Part shown: one piece after another, positions 23,442 through 32,340 of the stretch
How the letters are laid out: every line of letters starts with the position of its first letter
How positions within the stretch are numbered: the first letter of the stretch is position 1
Assembly (NCBI GenBank): GCA_022774705.1
Contig: JALFLM010000076.1
Span: forward strand, 1 to 64,000
Source: Lachnospiraceae bacterium
Lineage (GTDB): Bacteria > Bacillota > Clostridia > Lachnospirales > Lachnospiraceae
Reading direction: 5' to 3'
DNA length: 64,000 bases
Position numbers and translations under genes: made by a program
Notes under the pieces: generated by a model
What the model saw: only the letters and a program-made list of their open reading frames with translations
What the model was told of the DNA's origin: nothing
Database searches by the model: none

Positions 23442-24851
23442 ATGTATCAGATTAATTTTGACAAACCCTGCAGAGTTTATTTTATGGGTATTGGCGGTAT
23501 CAGTATGAGCGGGCTGGCGGAAATTCTCATGAAGGAGGGATTTACTGTAACCGGATCTGATATGAGGGAATCCGACCTGACCAGACATCTGGAAGCTGCA
23601 GGGGCCAGGATTTACTATACACAGAAAGCATCCAATATTGACCCGGAGGCTGTGGACGTGGTTGTTTACACGGCTGCTATTCATGAAGATCATCCTGAAC
23701 TGGCGGAAGTAATCCGTCTCGGAATTCCGCGTCTGACCAGAGCCGAGCTTCTGGGACAGATCATGCGCAATTATAAAACTGCAATTGCTGTTTCAGGCAC
23801 ACATGGAAAGACTACAACAACTTCCATGATTACTGAAGTCATGCTGCGTGCAGAACAGGATCCCACCATCACGGTGGGAGGTATGCTGGACTGTATTCAC
23901 GGGAATTTCCATCTGGGCGAATCGGACTGCTTTATCACGGAAGCCTGTGAATACACCAACAGCTTCCTGTCCTTCTATCCAACAGTTGAAGCAGTACTCA
24001 ATATCGAAGCAGATCATCTGGATTTCTTCAAGGATATTGATGATATCCGTCATTCTTTCCGCCTGTTTATGGAGAAACTGCCCGCCGGCGGTATTCTGGT
24101 CATTAACAGTGAAATCGACCGCTGGCAGGAACTGACGGCAGGTCTGGCCTGTGAGGTTGTAACGTTCGGTCTTGAGAATTCCGGTGCCGAATATATTGCC
24201 TGCGGACTTACATACGATGACAAAGCCCATGCATCGTTTGATCTCATGCACAGGGAAGAGGGCGGTTACAGGAAAATCACCTCAATTCATATGAATGTTC
24301 CCGGCGTTCACAATGTTAAGAATGCTCTGGCCTGCGCGGCAATTGCCCTGGAAGAAGGTATCACGCCTGAAGATATTGCCGCCGGACTGGCAGGTTTCGG
24401 CAATGCGCACAGACGTTTTGAATATAAGGGGAAAATCGGCGGCGTGACCATTGTGGATGATTACGCACACCATCCTCAGGAGATTGAAGCTACGCTGGCG
24501 GCAGCAAGAGAGATGCGGACAGGCAGAATCTGGTGCGCATTCCAGTCCCATACCTATACCCGCACAAAAGCGCTTCTCGATGATTTTGCCAGGAGCCTTT
24601 CAGCAGCGGATGAAGTGCTTCTGGCGCCGATTTATGCAGCAAGAGAAACCGATACGCTGGGAGTCAGCTCCCAGGATATTGCGGACCGGATTGAAAAGCT
24701 GGGTACGAAGGCACACAGTTTTGATTCCTTCGATGAGATTGAGACATTTATTCTGACAAACTGTAATCCCGGAGATCTGGTAATTACCATGGGAGCCGGG
24801 GATATCTACAAAGTTGGGGAGCATCTGCTGGGAAACAGTTCCGCAAAATAG
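23442..24851 (+). CDS. murC: UDP-N-acetylmuramate-L-alanine ligase
   Basis: Adds L-alanine to UDP-MurNAc, the first amino acid of the peptidoglycan stem. The 469-residue length is normal. N-terminal nucleotide-binding GIGGISMSGLAEI (about residues 13-25), ATP-binding SGTHGKTTTTSM (about 118-129), ACEYTNSFLSFYP near 168, the UDP-MurNAc/Ala region, and DDYAHHPQEIEATL near 340 are all present. The start has GAGGAGG upstream. It follows the shikimate kinase-like gene closely and is probably co-transcribed. Confidence 0.97.
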   Translation: MYQINFDKPCRVYFMGIGGISMSGLAEILMKEGFTVTGSDMRESDLTRHLEAAGARIYYTQKASNIDPEAVDVVVYTAAIHEDHPELAEVIRLGIPRLTRAELLGQIMRNYKTAIAVSGTHGKTTTTSMITEVMLRAEQDPTITVGGMLDCIHGNFHLGESDCFITEACEYTNSFLSFYPTVEAVLNIEADHLDFFKDIDDIRHSFRLFMEKLPAGGILVINSEIDRWQELTAGLACEVVTFGLENSGAEYIACGLTYDDKAHASFDLMHREEGGYRKITSIHMNVPGVHNVKNALACAAIALEEGITPEDIAAGLAGFGNAHRRFEYKGKIGGVTIVDDYAHHPQEIEATLAAAREMRTGRIWCAFQSHTYTRTKALLDDFARSLSAADEVLLAPIYAARETDTLGVSSQDIADRIEKLGTKAHSFDSFDEIETFILTNCNPGDLVITMGAGDIYKVGEHLLGNSSAK

Positions 24852-24856
24852 GAAAT

Positions 24857-25006
24857 TGTGGATAACTCATAGAAAAATATTCTGAAAATTAATTAAATTG
24901 TCTCGATAATATCCGAGTTGTTTTCCACAATTGCCAGATTTAATAGAACTTTATCCACATTATTCACAGATGCACTGTGGATAATGGGTTTATAATGTGT
25001 GAATAA
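24857..25006. promoter_or_regulatory. Cluster of six DnaA-box sequences overlapping the promoter of the DnaD-like gene
   Basis: Exact boxes TTATCCACA or its complement occur at 24857-24865 (minus), 24951-24959 (plus) and 24976-24984 (minus). One-mismatch boxes occur at 24921-24929, 24960-24968 and 24998-25006. A TATAAT at 24991-24996 lies between two of them and is the best -10 for the downstream gene, so DnaA binding could regulate its transcription. The segment is strongly AT-rich. An origin role is possible but no dnaA or dnaN gene is in the window. Confidence 0.75.
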
Positions 25007-25076
25007 ACAGTCAGCAGTTTTGCGAACAGTATATAAACAGCGTGAAATTATAAGAAGGATTAAGAGGAAGATCACT

Positions 25077-26447
25077 ATGAGTCATTTGAAGGTAATGGGG
25101 ACAGGAACCGGATATACCCTGATTTCCAATGTGTTTATTGATCAGTATATGATTACTGCGGGTTCCAGCCATCTGAAGACATATCTGCTGCTGATGCGTC
25201 TTCTGGCTGATCCTCTGAAAGAGATTTCCGTAAGCGGTATGGCGGATATTCTGGACTGCAGTGAAAGCGATGTGATGCGTTCTCTCCGCCACTGGGAGAA
25301 AAAAGGTCTGATGCAGCTGAAATATGAGCCGGGCAGCAGAGTTCTTTCAGAGATTATACTGTTGGATCCGCAGGAGGCCGGAAGTCTTCGGGATGCACCG
25401 GCGCAGGAGCCCGGAAACAGCCGGATGCAGGAAGAACTGGTGATCAGCCGGGCTCCTGCACAGCCATCAGCACCGGTGCAGTTTGTGAATATCGCCCAGT
25501 CCGCCGCATCAGGACAATCCGTGCCGGGGGCACAGCCCGGGGAAAAGAAAAATGCCGGAAGACAGCAGTCAGACCGGCAGTCTGCGATTGAACAGCCTGT
25601 GGCCGAACAATCTGCGGCCGGACAGTCTGCGATCGGGCAATCTGCGGCCGGTCAGTCTGCAATTGGTCAACCTGCGGCCGAGCAGGAGGAAGAGCCGCTT
25701 CCGCCGCATCAGGTGGATCTGGTGTCTGTATCTGCTGACGAAAATTTCAGCCGTATTTTGTTTATTGCGGAGCAGTATATCGGCTCTCCGCTTTCCAGAA
25801 CTGACTGTGAATCATTTGCATGGATGTACGATTCCCTGAAGATGGATGCCGTACTGATGGAATATCTGGTGGAGTCCTGCGTTTCCAACGGTCACCGCAG
25901 TGTGCGCTATATGGAAGCGGTGGCCATTGACTGGCACCGCAAGAAGATCAGAACCGTGGAGCAGGCCCGGATCTATACACCCCTACATAATAAAAACCTG
26001 TATGCGGTGATGAAGGCTCTGGGACTTGGGGGGCGTCAGCCTGCTCCTTCAGAGAAAAAGATTATCGACAGCTGGTTTCAGGAATACGGTTTTTCGCTTG
26101 ATATGGTGGTGGAAGCCTGCAACCGCACCATGATATCGATCCATGAACCGAATCTGAATTATGTGGAATCGATTCTTTCCCGGTGGAAGAAGGCCGGTAT
26201 CTCCAGACTGGATCAGGTACAGGGACTTGATGAGAAATTCCAGAAGGAAAAGGAAGAAACCGGGAAACAGACCGGTGGAAGAGGCGGAGCAGGCAGGAAC
26301 AAGGCAGGGAAAAACGGCGGTGCATCCGGTGCCGCAGCTTCTGCCGTACGTCCTTCAGGCAACAGACCGGGGGCGCAGTTCCATGATTTTGAACAGAGAG
26401 AGTATGATTATGATGAACTGCTGAAGCAGATCAATTCGTTGAAATAA
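25077..26447 (+). CDS. DnaD-domain replication initiation protein
   Basis: A 456-residue protein. The N-terminal winged helix (residues about 1-95: HLKTYLLLMRLLADPLKEIS, DILDCSESDVMRSLRHWEKK) matches DnaD/DnaB-type primosome proteins of Firmicutes. A Gln/Ser/Ala/Pro-rich linker spans about 105-215. Two DnaB_2/DnaD C-terminal domains follow (about 220-285 with SCVSNGHRSVRYMEAVAIDW; about 320-390 with WFQEYGFSLDMVVEACNRT and NLNYVESILSRWKKAGI), carrying the YxxxI-type DNA-binding signature. The basic Gly/Lys tail may also bind DNA. The ATG at 25077 has AGAGGAAG upstream; the frame is open from 24999. With the following DnaI-like gene it would load DnaB helicase. Confidence 0.88.
   Translation: MSHLKVMGTGTGYTLISNVFIDQYMITAGSSHLKTYLLLMRLLADPLKEISVSGMADILDCSESDVMRSLRHWEKKGLMQLKYEPGSRVLSEIILLDPQEAGSLRDAPAQEPGNSRMQEELVISRAPAQPSAPVQFVNIAQSAASGQSVPGAQPGEKKNAGRQQSDRQSAIEQPVAEQSAAGQSAIGQSAAGQSAIGQPAAEQEEEPLPPHQVDLVSVSADENFSRILFIAEQYIGSPLSRTDCESFAWMYDSLKMDAVLMEYLVESCVSNGHRSVRYMEAVAIDWHRKKIRTVEQARIYTPLHNKNLYAVMKALGLGGRQPAPSEKKIIDSWFQEYGFSLDMVVEACNRTMISIHEPNLNYVESILSRWKKAGISRLDQVQGLDEKFQKEKEETGKQTGGRGGAGRNKAGKNGGASGAAASAVRPSGNRPGAQFHDFEQREYDYDELLKQINSLK
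25576..25680 (+). repeat. Imperfect 15-bp coding repeats in the linker of the DnaD-like gene
   Basis: About seven copies of a 15-bp unit built on CAGTCTGCGGCCGGA encode a pentapeptide repeat (Q-S/P-A/V-A/I-G/E). The repeats are confined to the flexible linker between the winged helix and the DnaD domains, so length variation would preserve frame. Confidence 0.8.
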
Positions 26448-26517
26448 AGTAAGATGCAATCGACATTCAATTGACAAAGCAGAAATCAATTGACCAATAA
26501 AAAGGGAGGCTGCCAGA

Positions 26518-27519
26518 ATGTCACTGACCAATTCTCAGTATGATGAAATTATGCGTGAGTATAACCAGTTAAAATTCCGCCATGCCCGTGAACTGGAGGA
26601 ACGGATTCAGGAGATTTATGAAAGAATTCCGGCCATACGTGAACTGGACAATGAGATCACGTCGCTGGCTGCAGGTCAGGCCAGGAAGCTTCTGGGCGGA
26701 GATCGGGGTTCTCTGCAGGAACTGAAGATCCGCATGGCAGATCTGAAGGAGCAGAAGCGGGTTCTTCTGCTGGGACACGGATACCCGGACAATGCCATGG
26801 ATATGCAGTACACCTGCCCTGTCTGCCGGGACACCGGATATGCGGACGGCAGAAAATGCGGATGCTTCCGCCAGAAGGAGATTGATATGCTGTACCGTCA
26901 GTCCAATCTGAGGGAAATACTGGAAAAAGAAAACTTTGACACCTGTTCATTTGAATGGTATGATAATACAGCATCGGACAGTTGTCCAAGCCCGCGGCAG
27001 AATGCGAGGGATGTGGCTGCCGTCTGTATGGAGATGACCAGACAGTTCGGACTGAAGAAGCAGAATCTTCTGCTGACTGGTCCGGCGGGGACGGGTAAGA
27101 CGTTTCTGACCCACTGTATTGCGAAAGCACTGCTGGATGCGTGTTATTCCGTGATCTATCTGTCTGCGGCAGAACTGTTTGAGATTTTTTCCTCCCATGA
27201 GTTTCAGGATGACCGGGAACCGGAGGAAGAACTGATGTACCACCATATTTACGATTGCGACCTTCTGATCATTGACGATCTGGGCACCGAAGTGGCCAAC
27301 AATTTTACCATGTCCCGCCTGTTTTCCTGTATTAACGAACGGGCACGCATCAACCGGCCGGTGGTTATATCCACCAATCTGAATCTGGAGCAGATCAGAA
27401 ATCATTATTCGGAGAGAATCAGCTCGAGACTGATCAGCAATTACAGGATACTGACACTTTATGGTGATGATATCCGTATCCGCAAACTGTTTACACATAG
27501 GAGAGAAAATAATGGCTAA
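26518..27519 (+). CDS. DnaI/DnaC-type helicase loader ATPase
   Basis: A 333-residue AAA+ ATPase that loads the replicative helicase. A helical N-terminal region (1-95) is followed by a zinc-finger-like CPVCRDTGYADGRKCGC (about residues 99-115). Walker A is GPAGTGKTFLTH near residue 188 and Walker B LLIIDDLGTE near 252; the sensor region reads VVISTNLN and the arginine-finger region RISSRLISNYRI. It is 70 bp downstream of the DnaD-like gene with a GGGAGG ribosome binding site, and overlaps the PRPP synthetase gene by 8 bp, suggesting one operon. In the gap the sequence TCAATTGAC occurs twice (26467-26475 and 26486-26494). Confidence 0.93.
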   Translation: MSLTNSQYDEIMREYNQLKFRHARELEERIQEIYERIPAIRELDNEITSLAAGQARKLLGGDRGSLQELKIRMADLKEQKRVLLLGHGYPDNAMDMQYTCPVCRDTGYADGRKCGCFRQKEIDMLYRQSNLREILEKENFDTCSFEWYDNTASDSCPSPRQNARDVAAVCMEMTRQFGLKKQNLLLTGPAGTGKTFLTHCIAKALLDACYSVIYLSAAELFEIFSSHEFQDDREPEEELMYHHIYDCDLLIIDDLGTEVANNFTMSRLFSCINERARINRPVVISTNLNLEQIRNHYSERISSRLISNYRILTLYGDDIRIRKLFTHRRENNG

Positions 27520-28687
27520 TACATTCAATACGATTCCTGTGGGCCGGCTGGGCCTGATACCTGTTGAGGGATGCATGCCTCTGATGGAAAAGGTGGAAAA
27601 GATTCTGATCGAAAGACGCAGGGAAAGAATGGATCAGAGCGATGCGCTTTCTGTCAGTGGTTATAAACGTGATTCTTATATTATCGAAGCAAAAACTCCC
27701 CGGTTCGGAAGCGGAGAAGGCAAGGGAGAGATTACGCAGTCGGTGCGCGGTGACGACCTGTATATCATGGTTGATGTGTGCAATTACAGTCTGACGTATT
27801 CTCTTTGCGGCAAAGTCAATCATATGTCGCCGGATGACCATTTTTCCAATCTGAAAAGGGTAATTGCGGCAGTGGGAGGCAAGGCAAGACGTATTACGGT
27901 TATTATGCCTTTTTTGTATGAGAGCAGACAGCACAGACGCACCGGCAGAGAATCCATGGACTGTGCCCTTGCTCTGCAGGAACTGGTTTCCATGGGTGTG
28001 GACAACATCCTGACATTTGATGCACATGATCCCCGGATCCAGAATGCGATTCCGCTGAACGGATTTGAGAATGTGCAGTGCAGCCTGCAGTTTATCCGGA
28101 CGCTGCTGGAGGTCGAGCCTGATCTGCAGATCGACAGCGATCATATGATGATCATCAGTCCCGATGAAGGTGCCATGGGGCGCGCTGTCTATTATGCCAA
28201 CAATATGGGACTCGATGTAGGCATGTTTTACAAAAGAAGAGACTACACAAAAATCGTGAACGGGTGCAATCCCATCGTCGCTCATGAATTCCTGGGAAGC
28301 TCTGTGGAAGGCAAGGATGTGCTGATTATAGATGACATGATCTCCTCCGGAGATAGTATGCTGGATGTGGCCAGAGAGCTGAAGCGGCGCAAGGCAGGAA
28401 AAGTATTTGTCTGTGCTACCTTCGGTCTGTTCACCAACGGTATGGCCAAATTTGACATGTATTATGAAGAAGGGCTGATCGACCGGGTTCTGACAACCAA
28501 TCTGATCTATCAGAAAGAAGAGCTTCTGTCCCGCCCCTATTATGTAAGTGTTGATATCAGCAGATATCTGGCGCTGATCATCGATACGCTGAATCATGAC
28601 ATCAGCATTCACGATCTGCTCCATCCCGAGATGCGGATTCAGCAGGTGCTTGCAGAATATCGCGAAAAAAAGGGAAAAAACAATTAA
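27512..28687 (+). CDS. prs: Ribose-phosphate pyrophosphokinase
   Basis: Makes PRPP from ribose-5-phosphate and ATP for nucleotide, histidine and tryptophan synthesis. The 391-residue length exceeds the usual 310-320, with extra N-terminal and internal segments. The phosphoribosyl/pyrophosphate signature VLIIDDMISSGDSMLDVA is near residue 272. ITVIMPFLYESRQHRR near 125 and TFDAHDPRIQNA near 168 match the ATP and flexible-loop regions. This long form occurs in Clostridia, sometimes as a second Prs. ATG 27512 has GGAGAG upstream; it overlaps the end of the helicase loader gene. Confidence 0.93.
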   Translation: MANTFNTIPVGRLGLIPVEGCMPLMEKVEKILIERRRERMDQSDALSVSGYKRDSYIIEAKTPRFGSGEGKGEITQSVRGDDLYIMVDVCNYSLTYSLCGKVNHMSPDDHFSNLKRVIAAVGGKARRITVIMPFLYESRQHRRTGRESMDCALALQELVSMGVDNILTFDAHDPRIQNAIPLNGFENVQCSLQFIRTLLEVEPDLQIDSDHMMIISPDEGAMGRAVYYANNMGLDVGMFYKRRDYTKIVNGCNPIVAHEFLGSSVEGKDVLIIDDMISSGDSMLDVARELKRRKAGKVFVCATFGLFTNGMAKFDMYYEEGLIDRVLTTNLIYQKEELLSRPYYVSVDISRYLALIIDTLNHDISIHDLLHPEMRIQQVLAEYREKKGKNN

Positions 28688-28725
28688 AATGATACAGAAC
28701 AGGAAAAATAAGGGCAAATGTTGTT

Positions 28726-28754
28726 TTGACATTCACAGCATTTGATGGTATAAT
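28726..28754 (+). promoter_or_regulatory. Perfect consensus sigma-A promoter of the S1-domain gene
   Basis: TTGACA (28726-28731), 17-bp spacer, TATAAT (28749-28754). Confidence 0.88.
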
Positions 28755-28790
28755 TAAAATTACGCGAGTTTTATCAGGAGGTATATGAAA

Positions 28791-29483
28791 ATGAGCGAAG
28801 AAATCGTAAAAGAAGTTACTGAAGAAGTTACCGAAGAAACAGAAGAAACTGCTGCTGAAGCAAACTCTGTCTGGGCAGGTTTTGAAGAAAAGATGAAAGC
28901 CAATACCGTTATCACCGTAGAAATCGCCGGTGTAGTAAAGAGCGGTGTTGTTGCATATATTGATGGCGTACGCGGATTTATTCCTGCATCTCAGCTTTCT
29001 ACAGAATATGTGGAGGATCTGGAGTCCTGGCTCGGCAAGATGGTTGATGTTATGATCATCGAAGCCAAGGAAGATGAGAAACGCCTGATTCTTTCCGGCA
29101 AGAAAGTAGCAAGAAAAGAAGAAAGAAAGAAAAAATTTGAATCAATCACCGTAGGAAGCGTACTGGAAGGTACTGTAGAATCCCTGCAGCCTTACGGTGC
29201 ATTTATTGATCTGGGAGACAAGATCAGCGGTCTGGTTCATATTTCACAGATCAGCACAAAGAGAATCAAAACTCCCGAAGATGTACTGGCTGTCGGCGAC
29301 AAGGTAACCGTTAAGGTTCTTTCCAATGAAAAGAGAAAAATCAGCCTCAGCATGAGAGCTGTTTTGGAAGATGCTAAAAAGGAAGAAGAAGCAGCAGCTC
29401 CCAAGGAAGAAACCTTCCATTACAAAGAAAAAGGTAAAGCTTCTACAAACCTTGGTGATCTGTTGAAGGATATTCAGCTGTAA
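28791..29483 (+). CDS. S1 RNA-binding domain protein (ribosomal protein S1-like, two domains)
   Basis: A 230-residue RNA-binding protein. After a Glu/Thr-rich N-terminus there is a first, divergent S1 domain (about residues 38-100, GVVAYIDGVRGFIPASQLS) and a second canonical one (about 118-188, VGSVLEGTVESLQPYGAFID, GLVHISQIS). A Glu/Lys/Ala-rich tail follows. Two S1 domains instead of four to six suggests a short RpsA homologue or a general RNA-binding factor rather than full ribosomal S1. Two ATG codons (28785, 28791) are possible; CAGGAGG at 28775-28781 favours 28791. Confidence 0.88.
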   Translation: MSEEIVKEVTEEVTEETEETAAEANSVWAGFEEKMKANTVITVEIAGVVKSGVVAYIDGVRGFIPASQLSTEYVEDLESWLGKMVDVMIIEAKEDEKRLILSGKKVARKEERKKKFESITVGSVLEGTVESLQPYGAFIDLGDKISGLVHISQISTKRIKTPEDVLAVGDKVTVKVLSNEKRKISLSMRAVLEDAKKEEEAAAPKEETFHYKEKGKASTNLGDLLKDIQL

Positions 29484-29553
29484 TCAGATCAGTGGGGGTG
29501 TCTTATCTTATGGACGTTCCTTTTGTTATCAACAGAACAGGCGGGGGATGTAC

Positions 29554-30216
29554 ATGACGATACAGGAAGAAGTCGCTGCTCAGACGGAGGAATGGCGGAA
29601 GACACAGCTGCTGTACAACTCGGCGCTGAAGGAGATCAGTACCAAGATCGAGATCCTGAACAATGAATTTGTTCATTCTCATCGTTACAATCCCATTGAG
29701 CATGTGACGCAGCGTATTAAGACACCTGACAGCATAACAAGAAAGCTGAAGCGGATAGGATATGAGCCGACACTGGAGAACATGGAGAAGTATCTGTGTG
29801 ATATTGCCGGAATCCGTATCATCTGCTCCTTTACTTCAGATATTTACCGCATTGCCGGGATGATTGCCCGTCAGGACGATGTAGCTGTTCTGAAGATCAA
29901 GGATTATATGAAGCATCCCAAGGAGAACGGGTACAAGAGCTTTCACATGGTGGTGACAGTGCCCATTTACCTTTCCACCGGTACGGAGACGACCAAGGTG
30001 GAGATTCAGATTCGGACCATTGCCATGGATTTCTGGGCAAGTCTGGAACATAAGATTTATTATAAATTCGAAGGGAACGCTCCGGAGTATATTTATGATG
30101 AATTGAAGAATTGTGCGGATATTATCGATCAGCTTGATCAGCGTATGCTTTCGCTGAATGAGGAAGTTCAGCAGCTGAAAGCGACCAGTGCTGTGAGGGA
30201 GTCGGAGATTCATTGA
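29554..30216 (+). CDS. Small alarmone synthetase (RelQ-like (p)ppGpp synthetase)
   Basis: A 220-residue stand-alone RelA/SpoT synthetase domain with no hydrolase or regulatory domains. The catalytic core is recognisable: RIKTPDSITRKLKR, the acidic DIAGIRIICSF near residue 85, MKHPKENGYKSFHMVV near 120, and VEIQIRTIAMDFWASLEHKIYYK near 150. It makes (p)ppGpp from ATP and GDP/GTP during stress. A helical C-terminus fits the tetrameric RelQ type. ATG 29554 is preferred over 29548 by ribosome binding site spacing. A strong terminator follows, so it ends this transcription unit. Confidence 0.92.
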   Translation: MTIQEEVAAQTEEWRKTQLLYNSALKEISTKIEILNNEFVHSHRYNPIEHVTQRIKTPDSITRKLKRIGYEPTLENMEKYLCDIAGIRIICSFTSDIYRIAGMIARQDDVAVLKIKDYMKHPKENGYKSFHMVVTVPIYLSTGTETTKVEIQIRTIAMDFWASLEHKIYYKFEGNAPEYIYDELKNCADIIDQLDQRMLSLNEEVQQLKATSAVRESEIH

Positions 30217-30249
30217 TCCTGTTCATCAGGAGATTTATGGATGATTCAG

Positions 30250-30279
30250 GCCCGGTTTCGTATGGAAACCGGGCTTTTT
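30250..30279 (+). terminator. Rho-independent terminator after the alarmone synthetase gene
   Basis: GCCCGGTTTC and GAAACCGGGC form a perfect 10-bp stem around GTATG, followed by five T. Confidence 0.93.
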
Positions 30280-30294
30280 CAATATCTGATAGAG

Positions 30295-30413
30295 TTATGC
30301 ACAAAAAATGTGGATAAACTGTAAATCACAGTGGATAAGTGCAGTATTATCGTGAACAACCGGGAAGTTTGTGTGGAAAATCATAACGGTTATTCTGTTT
30401 ATAGTGTGGATAA
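30295..30413. promoter_or_regulatory. Second cluster of DnaA-box sequences, upstream of tarI
   Basis: Exact boxes (TGTGGATAA on the plus strand) lie at 30309-30317 and 30405-30413. One-mismatch boxes lie at 30295-30303 (TTATGCACA), 30330-30338 and 30372-30380. All but the first point the same way. The cluster fills the gap between the alarmone synthetase terminator and tarI, so DnaA could affect tarI transcription or be titrated here. Confidence 0.7.
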
Positions 30414-30443
30414 TAAAAGCCGGATGGAAGAAAGGATAGAAAC

Positions 30444-31160
30444 ATGATTTTTGGAGTTATTCTTGCCGGAGGAATCGGCAGTCGGATGGGAAATGTTGAA
30501 AAACCGAAACAGTATTTTATAATTGGTAATAAACCGATTATTGTGCATACAATTGAAAAATTTTATGTCAATGACAGTTTTGAAAAAATTATTGTTCTCT
30601 GCCCCAATCAGTGGATCAATCATACGAAAAACCTGATAAAAAAATATATTCCGGGTGCAGTGGATAAAATCGCAGTCATTGAAGGCGGAAGCACCAGAAA
30701 TGAAACAATCATGAATTCTATTGATTATATTGAGAAAGAATATGGACTGGAGGAAGATACGATTATTGTGACTCATGATGCGGTAAGACCGTTTGTAACC
30801 GGCCGCATCATTGAAGACAATATTCATTATGCCCGGGAATACGGCGCCTGCGATACGGTAATTCCTGCGACGGATACTATTGTGGAAAGCAGAAACGGCA
30901 GCATTGTAAGCAGCATTCCCGACAGAAAAACCATGTATCAGGGACAGACACCCCAGTCATTCCGCGCCGGAAAATTAAAGGAACTGTATTATTCGCTGAC
31001 TCCGGAAGAGAAGGAGATTTTATCCGATGCCGCCAAGATTTTTGTGATGAAGGGTGAAAATGTTCATCTTGTGCAGGGTGAAGTATTTAATATCAAGATT
31101 ACGTATCCCTATGATCTGAAAGTGGCAGAGGCAATGATCGGGGAAAGCCATCAGGGTTAA
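30444..31160 (+). CDS. tarI: D-ribitol-5-phosphate cytidylyltransferase (TarI/IspD family)
   Basis: A 238-residue cytidylyltransferase. VILAGGIGSRMG at the N-terminus is the nucleotide-binding loop and EKPKQYFIIGNKPI follows; THDAVRPFVT near residue 110 and MYQGQTPQSF near 168 match the IspD/TarI fold. IspD (isoprenoid pathway) and TarI (CDP-ribitol) are hard to separate by motif. TarI is preferred because the next gene encodes the TarJ-type reductase and the locus continues with TagF-like polymerases. AAAGGA precedes the ATG. A DnaA-box cluster lies just upstream. Confidence 0.82.
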   Translation: MIFGVILAGGIGSRMGNVEKPKQYFIIGNKPIIVHTIEKFYVNDSFEKIIVLCPNQWINHTKNLIKKYIPGAVDKIAVIEGGSTRNETIMNSIDYIEKEYGLEEDTIIVTHDAVRPFVTGRIIEDNIHYAREYGACDTVIPATDTIVESRNGSIVSSIPDRKTMYQGQTPQSFRAGKLKELYYSLTPEEKEILSDAAKIFVMKGENVHLVQGEVFNIKITYPYDLKVAEAMIGESHQG

Positions 31161-31270
31161 AAGCATGGGGACAATAGTATCGGGGAAAAATACTGGAAAT
31201 CCTGTGCGGGAACAGGAATACGGAATTTTGTAAAGAAACAGATGGAAGACAGGGGGGGAATGAACAGAAA

Positions 31271-32296
31271 ATGTTTAATACGGTATATCGGCTGGTTGCA
31301 CCGGGAAGATTTGAGGTGGCTTTCAGCGAGATCGATTTATGCGGGCAGCAGGTTGTGGTAAGACCGACACATCTGTCGATCTGTCATGCGGATCAAAGGT
31401 ACTATCAGGGAACGCGTCCTGCGGAGGTGCTGTCGGAAAAGCTTCCGATGGCATTGATTCATGAGGGTATCGGGGAAGTTGTTTATGATCCTCTGAAAGA
31501 ATATGCTCCGGGCACCAGAGTTGTGATGATTCCCAACACACCGGTGGAAAAAGACGCTGTGATTGCGGAAAACTATATCAGAAGCAGCAGATTCCGTGCC
31601 AGCAGTATGGACGGATTCATGCAGGAAAATGTGGCTCTGGAAAGAGACCGTCTGGTCCGGCTTCCGGAAGGAATTGACAGTGAGGTGGCCGCTTTTACGG
31701 AACTGGTGAGTGTCAGTGTTCATGCACTGAGAAGATTTGACCGTTTTTCACATAAACGCCGTGAGACGGTAGGAATATGGGGAGACGGCAATCTGGGATA
31801 TATTACGGCAATTCTGTTTAAACACATGTTTCCTGAGACCAGATTATGTATTTTTGGCGTCACAAGAGATAAACTGAGTACATTTTCTTTTGCAGATGAA
31901 ACATTTCAGATCATGCATATTCCCGAAGGCCTTCGAATCGACCATGCAATTGAATGTGTAGGCGGAGAGGCTTCCCAGAAAGCCATCAGTCAGATGATCG
32001 ATCACATCAATCCTGAGGGGACCATCGCCCTTCTTGGAGTTTCCGAATACCCGGTGCCGGTTAATACACGCATGGTGCTGGAAAAAGGGCTGCACTTTTT
32101 TGGAAGCAGCCGCAGCGGAAGAGAAGATTTTCAGAAAACCATTGAACTGTATCAGAACAATCCTGACATTGTCAGCTATCTGAGCAACCTGATCGGAGCG
32201 CAGGTGGAGATCCGCAGTGTCTCTGACATGAACCGGGCTTTTGACCTGGATCGTAATAAACGCGCGGGCAAAACCATCATGATATGGAACCGGTAA
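31271..32296 (+). CDS. tarJ: Ribulose-5-phosphate reductase (TarJ-like alcohol dehydrogenase)
   Basis: A 341-residue medium-chain dehydrogenase/reductase expected to reduce ribulose-5-phosphate to ribitol-5-phosphate, which TarI then activates with CTP. Zinc-site features occur in LSICHADQRYYQG near residue 40 and ALIHEGIGEVV near 64; the nucleotide-binding segment GIWGDGNLGYITAILFKH is near 175. The pairing with tarI is diagnostic of CDP-ribitol synthesis for teichoic acid-like polymers. A bidirectional terminator follows, so tarI-tarJ forms a short operon. Confidence 0.87.
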   Translation: MFNTVYRLVAPGRFEVAFSEIDLCGQQVVVRPTHLSICHADQRYYQGTRPAEVLSEKLPMALIHEGIGEVVYDPLKEYAPGTRVVMIPNTPVEKDAVIAENYIRSSRFRASSMDGFMQENVALERDRLVRLPEGIDSEVAAFTELVSVSVHALRRFDRFSHKRRETVGIWGDGNLGYITAILFKHMFPETRLCIFGVTRDKLSTFSFADETFQIMHIPEGLRIDHAIECVGGEASQKAISQMIDHINPEGTIALLGVSEYPVPVNTRMVLEKGLHFFGSSRSGREDFQKTIELYQNNPDIVSYLSNLIGAQVEIRSVSDMNRAFDLDRNKRAGKTIMIWNR

Positions 32297-32340
32297 AAGG
32301 CGGGAACAGAAAAGACAGATCAGTAAAAAACTGCAGTAAA

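Noticed and set aside
25576..25680. Short regular repeats considered as a CRISPR-like array
   Set aside because: The units are 15 bp, contiguous without spacers, in frame and inside a coding linker.
30444..31160. IspD (isoprenoid pathway) as the function of the cytidylyltransferase
   Set aside because: Cannot be excluded by motif alone, but adjacency to the TarJ-type reductase and TagF-like genes makes TarI the better call.
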